Assembly (NCBI RefSeq): GCF_002222635.1
Contig: NZ_CP022420.1
Span: forward strand, 1 to 64,000
Length of the DNA: 64,000 bases
Source of the DNA: Pseudosulfitobacter pseudonitzschiae
Lineage (GTDB): Bacteria > Pseudomonadota > Alphaproteobacteria > Rhodobacterales > Rhodobacteraceae
Direction of reading: 5' to 3'
A program made the position numbers and the translations under genes. Under the pieces are notes generated by a model, which made no database searches, was not told the origin of the DNA, and was given only the letters and a program-made list of their open reading frames with translations. Each line of letters starts with the position of its first letter. The stretch's first letter is position 1. Shown here piece by piece: positions 26,212-33,498 of the stretch.

Positions 26212-26268
26212 GTCGAGACTGATTGAGGCCCTTCGGAAGCATCGCTTTCGGGGGGTCTTTCTTTTTCT
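26212..26268 (+). ncRNA. counter-transcribed RNA controlling repC (incompatibility RNA)
   Basis: The repB-repC gap of repABC plasmids encodes a small antisense RNA (ctRNA) that represses repC. Here, 6 bases after a plus-strand promoter, a roughly 57-nt segment ends in a strong intrinsic terminator. CCCTTCGGAAGC (26229-26240) pairs with GCTTTCGGGGGG's first 12 bases (26244-26255) around ATC, 12 pairs including three G-U, followed by TCTTTCTTTTTCT. The G-U pairs exist only in the plus-strand RNA; in the minus strand they become A-C mismatches, so the terminator is directional. The RNA is complementary to the repC leader. The start site is inferred. Confidence 0.68.
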
Positions 26269-26307
26269 AGCCGGTCCTCCTTTCGTTTTCTGCTCGTTGC
26301 TTTTGAT

Positions 26308-26327
26308 GTCTTGACCGCGGTCAAGAC
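26308..26327. other. parS-like palindrome, copy 2
   Basis: GTCTTGACCGCGGTCAAGAC, a perfect 20-bp palindrome (22 bp with the flanking T and A), lies in the repB-repC gap, 10 bases downstream of the repB stop. Confidence 0.68.
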
Positions 26328-26336
26328 ACGGGGTCG

Positions 26337-27260
26337 TCACTTTGGCCCGTCTTGACCGCGGTCAAGAAGCTCCATGACCAGTTTCCGGACTGCCTCCTCA
26401 ACACGAGGGACAAGATCAGCGTCAACATCGATGGTGATGCGGTTGCCCTTTCGGCCGATCTTCACGCGCTCACTGGGATGTGTCTTCTGCGTCGACGGTT
26501 TGGTGGCTGTCAGCAAGGTAACCGCCGCTTCGAGACGGTCGGGGCCCGGTACGTTGCGAGGGATTTTGCCGGCAACTTCTCGGGCTCTCGCGACGTCTTT
26601 CTCGCACAGCCTGAAAAGCTTTTCCCAAACCCGTCGACCAACGCCGTGTGCAGGTCCGATAGCCTGGATCAGTTCCATCGGGATGCCCGTAGCGATACGG
26701 TTCATCCGCGAGACGAGCGATTCATCGATCTGAAGTGCCCGATACGCGATCGTTTGAGCGTTCTTGCGCGTTTCGTCGGTTTTCCCAAGTTCTCGAATGA
26801 TCCCGGCGACAAACAGAGCCCTTTCGATGAACGATGGGTCTTGACGCGCATTATTCTCCACGCCTTGGGCAATGAGAGCTTCCTCGTCGGTCATCTCCAT
26901 GACCGTGGCGCGCACTTTCTGACCAAGTTGGCGACAAGCGAGAAGCCGACGGCGTCCATAGACGATCTCAAGCGCACCGTCCTGGGTTCGGCGAACCAGC
27001 ACTGGAACCTTTTGACCGTGCTCGCGGATCGACGAGACAAGCTCATCCAGACCATCGCTTGGATCGATGCGGTCCATGACCGCGGACATCCGTATGGCGG
27101 TCGGGTCGATCAGCCGCGTGGCGTGTTTATCTTCTTCGAGCACGGATGCTTGTGCGCGAGCTACAGTCGGGCTCGTTCGCTTCACATCCAGATCCTCGTC
27201 CGAAGGCGGCGTTTTGCCCATCGCGTTCTTGAGTGAGTCCCCGAAGACCTTACGCGCCAT
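26337..27260 (-). CDS. repB: plasmid partition protein RepB (ParB family)
   Basis: A 307-residue RepB, the centromere-binding protein of the RepAB partition system. The N-terminal segment (MARKVFGDSLKNAMG) is the RepB leader that contacts RepA. The ParB domain follows: SDGLDELVSSIREHGQKVPV, YGRRRLLACRQLGQKV, EEALIAQGVENNARQDPSFIERA and the helix-turn-helix region ALQIDESLVSRMNRIATGIP. Its start overlaps the end of repA by 11 bases. Its 3' end contains a parS-like palindrome read as LDRGQD in the protein. Confidence 0.91.
   Translation of the reverse strand: MARKVFGDSLKNAMGKTPPSDEDLDVKRTSPTVARAQASVLEEDKHATRLIDPTAIRMSAVMDRIDPSDGLDELVSSIREHGQKVPVLVRRTQDGALEIVYGRRRLLACRQLGQKVRATVMEMTDEEALIAQGVENNARQDPSFIERALFVAGIIRELGKTDETRKNAQTIAYRALQIDESLVSRMNRIATGIPMELIQAIGPAHGVGRRVWEKLFRLCEKDVARAREVAGKIPRNVPGPDRLEAAVTLLTATKPSTQKTHPSERVKIGRKGNRITIDVDADLVPRVEEAVRKLVMELLDRGQDGPK
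26350..26367. other. parS-like palindrome, copy 3, inside repB
   Basis: TCTTGACCGCGGTCAAGA lies within the last codons of repB, 10 bases from the stop and 22 bases from copy 2, so the two copies form a close pair. Confidence 0.68.
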
Positions 27261-28431
27261 GGCTACGCCCCCATGCTTTCAGGATTTCGCGTTCGACTTC
27301 GTCGGTCACGCGCGAGACGGACTCGATCGCGCGCTCGTAAGTTCTGCGATTCACGTCGCGAGGTTCGACCTCGAAGATGCTCTGCTGGGTGTTCGCAGCA
27401 TCACCCACGGCTGTTGATTTCAGGAACTCGGCAGACAGCACGGCATCCCCGAGGACTGTCCGAAGCAGAGACGAGATCTGCACCTGCGGACCATCCGTAT
27501 TTTCGTAGCGGGTGATCAGAACGCGCACGAAGTTCAGTCCATGTTCCGGGGCGTGTGCCTCGACGACGCCCATCAGGTTGCTCGCCATGCCCAGAAAGCT
27601 CGCCAGCGACATGACATCGAGCATCGACGCGTTGAGCGGGATCAGGACCCCAGTTGATGCAAAGAGTGCAGAGATCACAGAGAAGTTCAGCTGCGGTGGG
27701 GTGTCAAATATCACCACATCATATCGGTTGAGGACGGGCTCAAGCGCTTCCCGGATGCGGCTATGGAACGTGGTGGCGCCGTGCCTGAAGCTCAAGGCGA
27801 CCTCGAACTCGTACTCCATGATGTCCATGGATGCTGGAATCAGATCCACAGTCGGGAAGTTCGTTTTGCGAATGATATCTGCTGCGGGCAATGGATCGTC
27901 GGATCGGATAAGATCGTATGAAGTCGGCATATCCGGATCGAGCTCGGGAGTAACCCCGAACAGGTTTGTCAGACTTGCCTGGCTGTCGAGGTCGATCAGC
28001 AAGACCCGGTAGCCGCGCAGACCCAGTAGTTGTCCTACATGGGCAACAGATGACGTCTTTGCCGAACCACCCTTCAGGTTGAAGATCGTCAAGACCTGAC
28101 AAGCCTCTCCCGGTCTTCTGTGCGGGTGTTCTTCTGGCTTGATCCTTCCAGTCTCGAGAAGTACGCGTTGTGCCTCGACCATCTCCTCTGCAGAGAAGCT
28201 ACGGCGGTTGCCGCCCTCCAGGACACCTTCGGGAAAGCCTTCGAGGTTTGACACATGATGGCGAAAGGTATTCTGATTAATGCGAAGCAGTTCAGCCGCT
28301 TCCCGCATGGCGAAGCGTCGGAGGCCCTTCTGAGCGTCCGGTGGGAAGGTTTCCTGCGCATGTTCACGCAACCGACTACCAAGCCGCTTGGACATGACTT
28401 CAAATCTCTGGGAGGCCCGTATCCCGTTCAT
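27250..28431 (-). CDS. repA: plasmid partition ATPase RepA (ParA family)
   Basis: A 393-residue ParA-type Walker ATPase with an N-terminal helix-turn-helix (RREAAELL-like AMREAAELLRINQNTFRHHV, about 41-60) used for autorepression. The deviant Walker A is K120-G-G-S-A-K-T-S-S, followed by LLIDLDSQASLTNLFG and VVIFDTPPQLNF. The ATG at 28431 has GAGGG 5-9 bases upstream and is preferred to the TTG at 28461. First gene of the repABC operon; the downstream repB overlaps it by 11 bases. Confidence 0.92.
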   Translation of the reverse strand: MNGIRASQRFEVMSKRLGSRLREHAQETFPPDAQKGLRRFAMREAAELLRINQNTFRHHVSNLEGFPEGVLEGGNRRSFSAEEMVEAQRVLLETGRIKPEEHPHRRPGEACQVLTIFNLKGGSAKTSSVAHVGQLLGLRGYRVLLIDLDSQASLTNLFGVTPELDPDMPTSYDLIRSDDPLPAADIIRKTNFPTVDLIPASMDIMEYEFEVALSFRHGATTFHSRIREALEPVLNRYDVVIFDTPPQLNFSVISALFASTGVLIPLNASMLDVMSLASFLGMASNLMGVVEAHAPEHGLNFVRVLITRYENTDGPQVQISSLLRTVLGDAVLSAEFLKSTAVGDAANTQQSIFEVEPRDVNRRTYERAIESVSRVTDEVEREILKAWGRSHGA

Positions 28432-28782
28432 CACTGCCCTCAAGTCTTTGTTGTTTTGCAAAGCTTAACAGATATTGTGGATAAATCCAGACCAAACCGT
28501 TGAGCGGCCTGGGGGCGTTGAAGGCACCGATTTCTGTCGACGGTAAACTGTTAAAAATCAGCGTCTTGGGCGACTGCGCTCTCGCTCTACTTCAACACCT
28601 CGTTGCCAACTACGTAGTGACCACAAGATGTATTGTGAGTGCGTACAGAAATCAGTCGGCAGAATCGGATGGGCGATTCTCGTGTCGCGTTTAGTTCCCG
28701 ATTTCAATTGAAGCAGTAAGCTGAAACTGAAGCGCTGGAATTTCATCTTAGCGCTTCACCAACGCGTCAAGATTCCTGAGCT
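28432..28782. promoter_or_regulatory. repA upstream region with a consensus DnaA box
   Basis: No gene is seen in these 350 bases between repA and the recombinase gene. TTATCCACA, the perfect E. coli-type DnaA box, is present on the minus strand at 28476-28484, 45 bases upstream of the repA start. The stretch is more AT-rich than its surroundings and must contain the repABC promoter and the RepA operator, neither of which I can point to with confidence. Confidence 0.5.
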
Positions 28783-29934
28783 TCACAGCCCTGAGGCTTT
28801 GGTCAGGTTCACCCTGAACCTGTCGCGCCTGCGCTGGTAGCGCCGGGTCATCTCGGCCGACGCATGTCCGAGTTGCTTTTGAACATAGCGCTCATCAACC
28901 TCTGCCGACGAGGCGAGCCCGGCACGTAAGGAATGGCCGGAGAACATCGCCAACCGTTTAGCTTCCGGCAGATCAGATCTGACGCCACTCTTCAGAACGG
29001 TCGCCTTGATCAGCCGGGCGACGTGCTTGTCGGAAAGTCGTGTCTCGAGGGCGCGTTTGCCGTCCCGCGACGTACGCACGAAAACCGGCCCGAAGTCGAT
29101 CTTTGCAAAATACAGCCATTGCTCAAGTGCGTGGACAGGACAGGTCTGGTCGCTTGAGCCGCGCCCGACCTCGACCTCGCGCCACCCGGTCTTGGCGTTC
29201 AGCGTCAGCAGAGCGCCATCTTCGAAAATCTCGATCCAACCGCCGGAGTCCGGTGTATCATCCTTGTGCACGTCAAGGCTCACGATCTCGGAGCGACGGA
29301 GACCTCCAGCATAGCCCAGAAGTAAGATCGCCCGGTCTCGAAGCCCGCGGAGATCATAGGGAAGGGTGCCCACCATGGCCTGGATGTCCTCCGGCAGGAT
29401 CGCTTCCTTCTGAACCGGCGGACGCGCGTGTTTGCGCCTAATCCCGGCCAGAACGGTGGCGACATGGCGGTCCTTGCGATCAAGAGTGAACCCTCGCTGC
29501 CTGTAATTCCAAGCGAGGCCGGAGAGGCGCCGCTCAATGGTGGAGACCGAGAGAGCAGGGGCCTTCCCGGTCGCGGCGGCCAGGTCCGCCACATAGAGCC
29601 CGACCATCTCGGGCGAGGAGGGCAGGGGATCCGTCCCTTTCAGCCGGCACCAGCGGGTGAAGTGTTTCCAGTCGGCCGAGTAGGCCTTGTTGGTGTTCTC
29701 AGCTGTAGAGGCCTCGGCGTAGTCGCGCGCGGTGTCGATCAGCCGGTCGAGCGCGCCGGAGCCGGCCACATGAGCGGGCAGAGCGATTGAGGCTCGGTCC
29801 CGAGAGGTTCTCTCGTCGTGTTCGTCACTGTTCAGCGAGTCATAGGACGCTGAGCTCGAAATCTCTGCGTCAGACGCGTCGGAATCCTCGATTTTGGTGC
29901 CGTTATTCGTGAGACTGCTCATGTTTCCGAGCAT
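28783..29934 (-). CDS. tyrosine recombinase / site-specific integrase
   Basis: A 383-residue tyrosine recombinase. Residues about 62-165 form the SAM-like core-binding domain (YSADWKHFTRWCRLKG). The catalytic domain has all active residues: R213 (GGLRRSEI), K248 (NAKTGWREV), H334 and R337 (HSLRAGLA), H357 (LGHAS) and Y366 (TRRYQRR). The first 50 residues are an acidic Ser-rich tail. The start at 29922 is an equal alternative. It may resolve plasmid multimers or mediate integration; its 5' flank carries a 10-5-10 palindrome. Confidence 0.88.
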   Translation of the reverse strand: MLGNMSSLTNNGTKIEDSDASDAEISSSASYDSLNSDEHDERTSRDRASIALPAHVAGSGALDRLIDTARDYAEASTAENTNKAYSADWKHFTRWCRLKGTDPLPSSPEMVGLYVADLAAATGKAPALSVSTIERRLSGLAWNYRQRGFTLDRKDRHVATVLAGIRRKHARPPVQKEAILPEDIQAMVGTLPYDLRGLRDRAILLLGYAGGLRRSEIVSLDVHKDDTPDSGGWIEIFEDGALLTLNAKTGWREVEVGRGSSDQTCPVHALEQWLYFAKIDFGPVFVRTSRDGKRALETRLSDKHVARLIKATVLKSGVRSDLPEAKRLAMFSGHSLRAGLASSAEVDERYVQKQLGHASAEMTRRYQRRRDRFRVNLTKASGL

Positions 29935-29945
29935 ATCATTTTTAC

Positions 29946-29970
29946 GTCCGATAACGCAAGGTTATCGGAC
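29946..29970. repeat. 10-5-10 inverted repeat upstream of the recombinase
   Basis: GTCCGATAAC (29946-29955), GCAAG, GTTATCGGAC (29961-29970): perfect arms with a 5-base asymmetric centre, 12 bases from the recombinase start and between divergent genes. The shape fits a tyrosine-recombinase core site or an operator. Confidence 0.55.
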
Positions 29971-30048
29971 ATCATGGCAAAAGATAGAGCGAGGCGTTTT
30001 CTGTGCTATTTTCTGGAGCAAAGCGCCGCGATGGTTTAGGCTTCAGTC

Positions 30049-30933
30049 ATGACATTTGCCCGACCGGAACACTCCATCGACACAGACACTCTACCCCGGA
30101 TGCCCGCATGGGTCACCTCGGCACGTCCTGAAGCCTTTGAAGATGTGGCGTTTTTATCAGGCGCGGCGCTGAACCACCTGCATCTTGTGTTGGGACGCGA
30201 AGAGGTCCCCAAAGCCTTGTTGCGGGATCGGCTGGCGCTGCGAGCGGCCGAGGCATGTGCCGGGTTTTCTGGTCGTCCGGAAAGAGCCCCAGAGCTGCGC
30301 GACGCGATTCATCTTCTGCGCCCTGGCGATCTACCTGGTCCCGCGGGGGAAACTTACCTTGCCTGGCGTCGCGCGGTGGAGCGGCCGGTGTCGATCAAGG
30401 CTCTGGGCCGAGCCTTGCCGATCTTGGAGTTGGGCCAGATTGCTACATGGCTCGATACGGGGAAGGGAGCGCCGGTGACCCGTGCCGCGATGGCGCTGGA
30501 TGCTGTCCTGACGGAGGCACCCCGTGCCGAAGTCCCGGCGTTGATCCTCGCGGACGCCGCCCTCGCCCAGGCGCTTGGTTGGGATCATGTCGTGCCGCTG
30601 CTGGCCGCGGGTTTGAAACGCACAGACCTGCGCAAGCGGGGTGACGATTTGCGCCTAGCCTGTCATCGCGCAGTGACCGCATCCGCGGTCGAGGCCGCGC
30701 GTCTGGCTGTCGATCTCGCGCGTCGGGCTTCGCTTTTGAAAGGAGTTGCACCAAAGCTTCGGGCCAAGGGGGCAGGGGCGGCGGTGAAAATATTCCTGAC
30801 GCAGGACGCCGTGGCGCCCAGTGCCCTGCCTTTGCCGGACCGCGCGGCGCGGCGGCTCTGTGACCGGCTTGTCGATCTCGGCGCGGTCCGTGAGCTAACC
30901 GGGCGCGACACATTCCGGCTCTACGGGGTGTAG
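30049..30933 (+). CDS. DUF1403 family protein
   Basis: A 294-residue protein matching the DUF1403 pattern: FLSGAALNHLHLVL, RLALRAAEACAGFSGRPE, LRDAIHLLRPGDLPGPAG and a C-terminal LCDRLVDLGAVRELTGRDTFRLYG that resembles a winged-helix wing. DUF1403 genes are found on rhizobial and rhodobacterial plasmids, often beside ScpB-like and RHE_PE00001-type genes as here. No function is established. It is 2 bases from the scpB-like gene, so co-expressed. Confidence 0.76.
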   Translation: MTFARPEHSIDTDTLPRMPAWVTSARPEAFEDVAFLSGAALNHLHLVLGREEVPKALLRDRLALRAAEACAGFSGRPERAPELRDAIHLLRPGDLPGPAGETYLAWRRAVERPVSIKALGRALPILELGQIATWLDTGKGAPVTRAAMALDAVLTEAPRAEVPALILADAALAQALGWDHVVPLLAAGLKRTDLRKRGDDLRLACHRAVTASAVEAARLAVDLARRASLLKGVAPKLRAKGAGAAVKIFLTQDAVAPSALPLPDRAARRLCDRLVDLGAVRELTGRDTFRLYGV

Positions 30934-30935
30934 CC

Positions 30936-31592
30936 ATGAGCATGGACAGCGAAAGTGGGAACCGGTTTCGCGGTTCGGACATGCGACCGGAAAGGAAGTC
31001 GAAGGATCGACCAGAAGCTGAGCTTGATCGCGAGTTGCTCGACCTGCCACCGGAGTTGCGCTGGCGGGAATGGATGCGCCGGATCGAGGCGGTGCTGTTT
31101 GCCTCTGCCTCGCCTGTACCGCGCGAGGATCTGGCGCGCATAGTGGGGCAGGGGACTTCGGTTGATCTGCTGTTGGAAGACCTTGCCGCTGATCTGGAAG
31201 GGCGGGCGTTCGAGATTGCCATGGTCGCAGGGGGGTGGATGTTCCGGACGCGGCCTGTTTACGCGCCTGCGATCCGCGCCGCAGCGGATGTCGGAGACCA
31301 GTTGCTGGACCTGAACGAGTTCGACGTCGCGATTTTGGCGGCCATCGCCTACCACCAGCCGATCACCCGCGATGGGCTCAAAGACATCTTTGGCAAAGAG
31401 ATCAGCCGGGACCTGATCGGAAGGCTGCATGCGCAGGGTCTGATTGGAACTGGGCCGCGCGCGCCGCGTCGTGGTGCCCCCTATACCTTCGTCACCACAG
31501 ACGCGTTCCTCGCAGCTTTCGGGCTGGAGAGCTTGCGCGACCTGCCAGATGCTGAACAGCTGAATGATGCCGGGCTGGCCGCGCGCGCCTGA
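30936..31592 (+). CDS. ScpB-like protein (SMC accessory, plasmid version)
   Basis: A 218-residue ScpB homologue. The two winged helices are visible: RIEAVLFASASPVPREDLAR for the first, and DVAILAAIAYHQPITRDGLK followed by IGRLHAQGLIGTGPRAPRRG and YTFVTTDAFLAAFGLESL for the second. ScpB normally pairs with kleisin ScpA on SMC; no scpA or smc lies here, so it may plug into the chromosomal condensin or act alone. Residues 1-45 are a charged leader. It is coupled to the DUF1403 gene and convergent with tniQ 16 bases away. Confidence 0.8.
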   Translation: MSMDSESGNRFRGSDMRPERKSKDRPEAELDRELLDLPPELRWREWMRRIEAVLFASASPVPREDLARIVGQGTSVDLLLEDLAADLEGRAFEIAMVAGGWMFRTRPVYAPAIRAAADVGDQLLDLNEFDVAILAAIAYHQPITRDGLKDIFGKEISRDLIGRLHAQGLIGTGPRAPRRGAPYTFVTTDAFLAAFGLESLRDLPDAEQLNDAGLAARA

Positions 31593-31608
31593 AACTCACC
31601 GGGAATTT

Positions 31609-32619
31609 TTACAGCGCTTGCCGCTGCTGATCGAGCCGCGCGGCCGCCTGAACGAGATCCGCCAAATGCGGGCCAGCGGTGGTAGAGCAAGGCCCAGCTT
31701 TGGGCCGAGGCAGGACGGCATCGCTGAAAGATGTGACCAGTCCGCTCCAAGCTGGCGCAGCCTGAACGACGCGTTTCCAATAGATAATCGCGGAACTTCT
31801 TCTCTTTTCGAACGGCGTCGACCGCCCTTCCGCCAATTTCTGAAACAGCTGATAGCGATCCCGATGAGAGAGGCGCGCGATGGACATTGGCCGTCGACTA
31901 AATTGAAAGCAGGCTGATCCAAGAAGGTCCGGGAGTGATCGCCCCTCTGCCATTCGATGCCCTGATGCCTGCAGACGAAGCAGATCGTCGATCAGACGCT
32001 CAAGACGCCGAACCCCATTGGTGGCAGGACGGATGCGTTTGCAGAGGGCCGCGCCGCACCAGGCGCAGATCTGATGCGGCACAAGACGCTTCTGGCTGAA
32101 CGGAGCCAATCCTTGTCCGCAGGATGGGCACCTGTCCCGAAGTCGGCAGCCGTGGCGAAAGCAAGAAACGCGTGTCGCGAGGCGCCAGTCTCGGCGAAAA
32201 TAGGGCGTTTCGTCTTCCGTCAGACAAGCGGGACAGAACTGCAGCCAGGTAACCTGCCTCCTGGGTGCGCAACTCTGCTGAGGCGATGCCCGCAGGGGCA
32301 AACGCAGCACAGCCAAAGGGTCAGGGGCAATGGTCAGAGCCGCGATGTCTTCCACGGGTATGCCGGTATGCTCTCGCAGAAACTGCAGGATGCGATCGGG
32401 CAACGCCCGATCAAGCCGCGCCGACCAGTTCTCACCCGGCGCTCCGAGAAGCGTGCCAAAATAGTGCGGAGGTATGCCGTTCGCGTAGGCGAGGCGGTGC
32501 AGCCAACTCGACAGAAGTTCACCTGGTGCGGGCATAATGCTCACTGGCCAACGGCTTCCCGCCACACTTTCATACCGCTCTGCAGATGTGACGGATATCT
32601 CGGTCGGCCCAAACCTCAT
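31609..32619 (-). CDS. tniQ: TniQ family transposition protein
   Basis: A 336-residue TniQ/TnsD-type protein. The N-terminal region (PAPGELLSSWLHRLAYANG) is the TniQ signature. Zinc-finger cysteines follow in CPACLTEDETPYFRRDWRLA, CFRHGCRLRDRCPSCG and ICAWCG. TniQ proteins choose target sites and bridge the target DNA to the TniB ATPase. The start overlaps the end of tniB by 4 bases. The C-terminal region beyond about 260 is less conserved. Confidence 0.82.
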   Translation of the reverse strand: MRFGPTEISVTSAERYESVAGSRWPVSIMPAPGELLSSWLHRLAYANGIPPHYFGTLLGAPGENWSARLDRALPDRILQFLREHTGIPVEDIAALTIAPDPLAVLRLPLRASPQQSCAPRRQVTWLQFCPACLTEDETPYFRRDWRLATRVSCFRHGCRLRDRCPSCGQGLAPFSQKRLVPHQICAWCGAALCKRIRPATNGVRRLERLIDDLLRLQASGHRMAEGRSLPDLLGSACFQFSRRPMSIARLSHRDRYQLFQKLAEGRSTPFEKRRSSAIIYWKRVVQAAPAWSGLVTSFSDAVLPRPKAGPCSTTAGPHLADLVQAAARLDQQRQAL

Positions 32620-33482
32620 GTCATATCGTGACGCAAAGCGGAATTACGGCGCCTCGAGAGAGGCACATAGCCGAGGTCCCACAGGGTTGCGCCCGTGATC
32701 CGGCCCTCACCGCGCGAGATTGCCGCCACTGCGGCACGGGTGACGATCTCGACAACCTCGCCGATCAGCCCCTCTGACAGATCATGGATGATCTTCGCCA
32801 AGGGTTCGCGCGACAGATCGGAGGTGTCGGCGAGCGGCAGACTGGCTTCCAGGCTGTCGAGAAGCGTCGCGAATTCCTCGTCATACGGCCATCGTGGAAT
32901 GGGGATCGTATCGAAACGTGAGCCCATTTCGTCGGTGTCATGCACCGCATCGTAGATCGCGATTTCGCCGACAAGGACTGGTGAGATGTCATGCACCCGT
33001 GCGATCCGCCGCAAGAACGAGAAGATGGCCTTCACATCCTGGCGCCGCCCGCGCAATGCGCTGTGGAACTCGTCGAAGATCAAAAGGCGCGGCTTCAGGC
33101 GCTCCAGAAGATGATCGACCTGATCGCCGGCGCGGGACAGGCTGCGCCAGCCCGCGGCTTGTGGCGCGCGCAATCCGGACAGGATGCTGGCATAGAAATG
33201 CGACAGGCCTGCACCTTCCCGGGTCTGGATCACCCACACCTTTTGCTGGTCGGCGGTACGCAGATGTTCGATGGCGAAGCGTTCGGCGATCATGGTCTTG
33301 CCGTTGTGGTAGGGACCGGCAAGCAGCAAACCGCGTGGGCGCAGCGATGGCGGTCGCTCGAGCAGCAGTCGCATCGCGTCATGCGCCGCGCCGGCGGCCG
33401 GATGGCTGATCCAGCGCGGCGCGCGAACATGGGCGATCCGCACTGCGTCATCGGCCTGCAAGAGCGGGATTATGGCGGGCAT
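32616..33482 (-). CDS. tniB: TniB AAA+ ATPase
   Basis: A 288-residue TniB/TnsC-type regulator. ALHVRAPRWISHP-like text (IAHVRAPRWISHPAAGAAH) opens the family, Walker A is GPYHNGKT (56-63), Walker B LLIFDEFHS, and ARVHDISPVLVGEIAIYDAV precedes a sensor. TniB activates TniA and passes on the target choice. The ATG at 33482 lies 16 bases past the tniA stop; a GTG at 33497 is possible. It overlaps tniQ by 4 bases. Confidence 0.85.
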   Translation of the reverse strand: MPAIIPLLQADDAVRIAHVRAPRWISHPAAGAAHDAMRLLLERPPSLRPRGLLLAGPYHNGKTMIAERFAIEHLRTADQQKVWVIQTREGAGLSHFYASILSGLRAPQAAGWRSLSRAGDQVDHLLERLKPRLLIFDEFHSALRGRRQDVKAIFSFLRRIARVHDISPVLVGEIAIYDAVHDTDEMGSRFDTIPIPRWPYDEEFATLLDSLEASLPLADTSDLSREPLAKIIHDLSEGLIGEVVEIVTRAAVAAISRGEGRITGATLWDLGYVPLSRRRNSALRHDMT

Positions 33483-33498
33483 GAGGTGATCCGGCACC

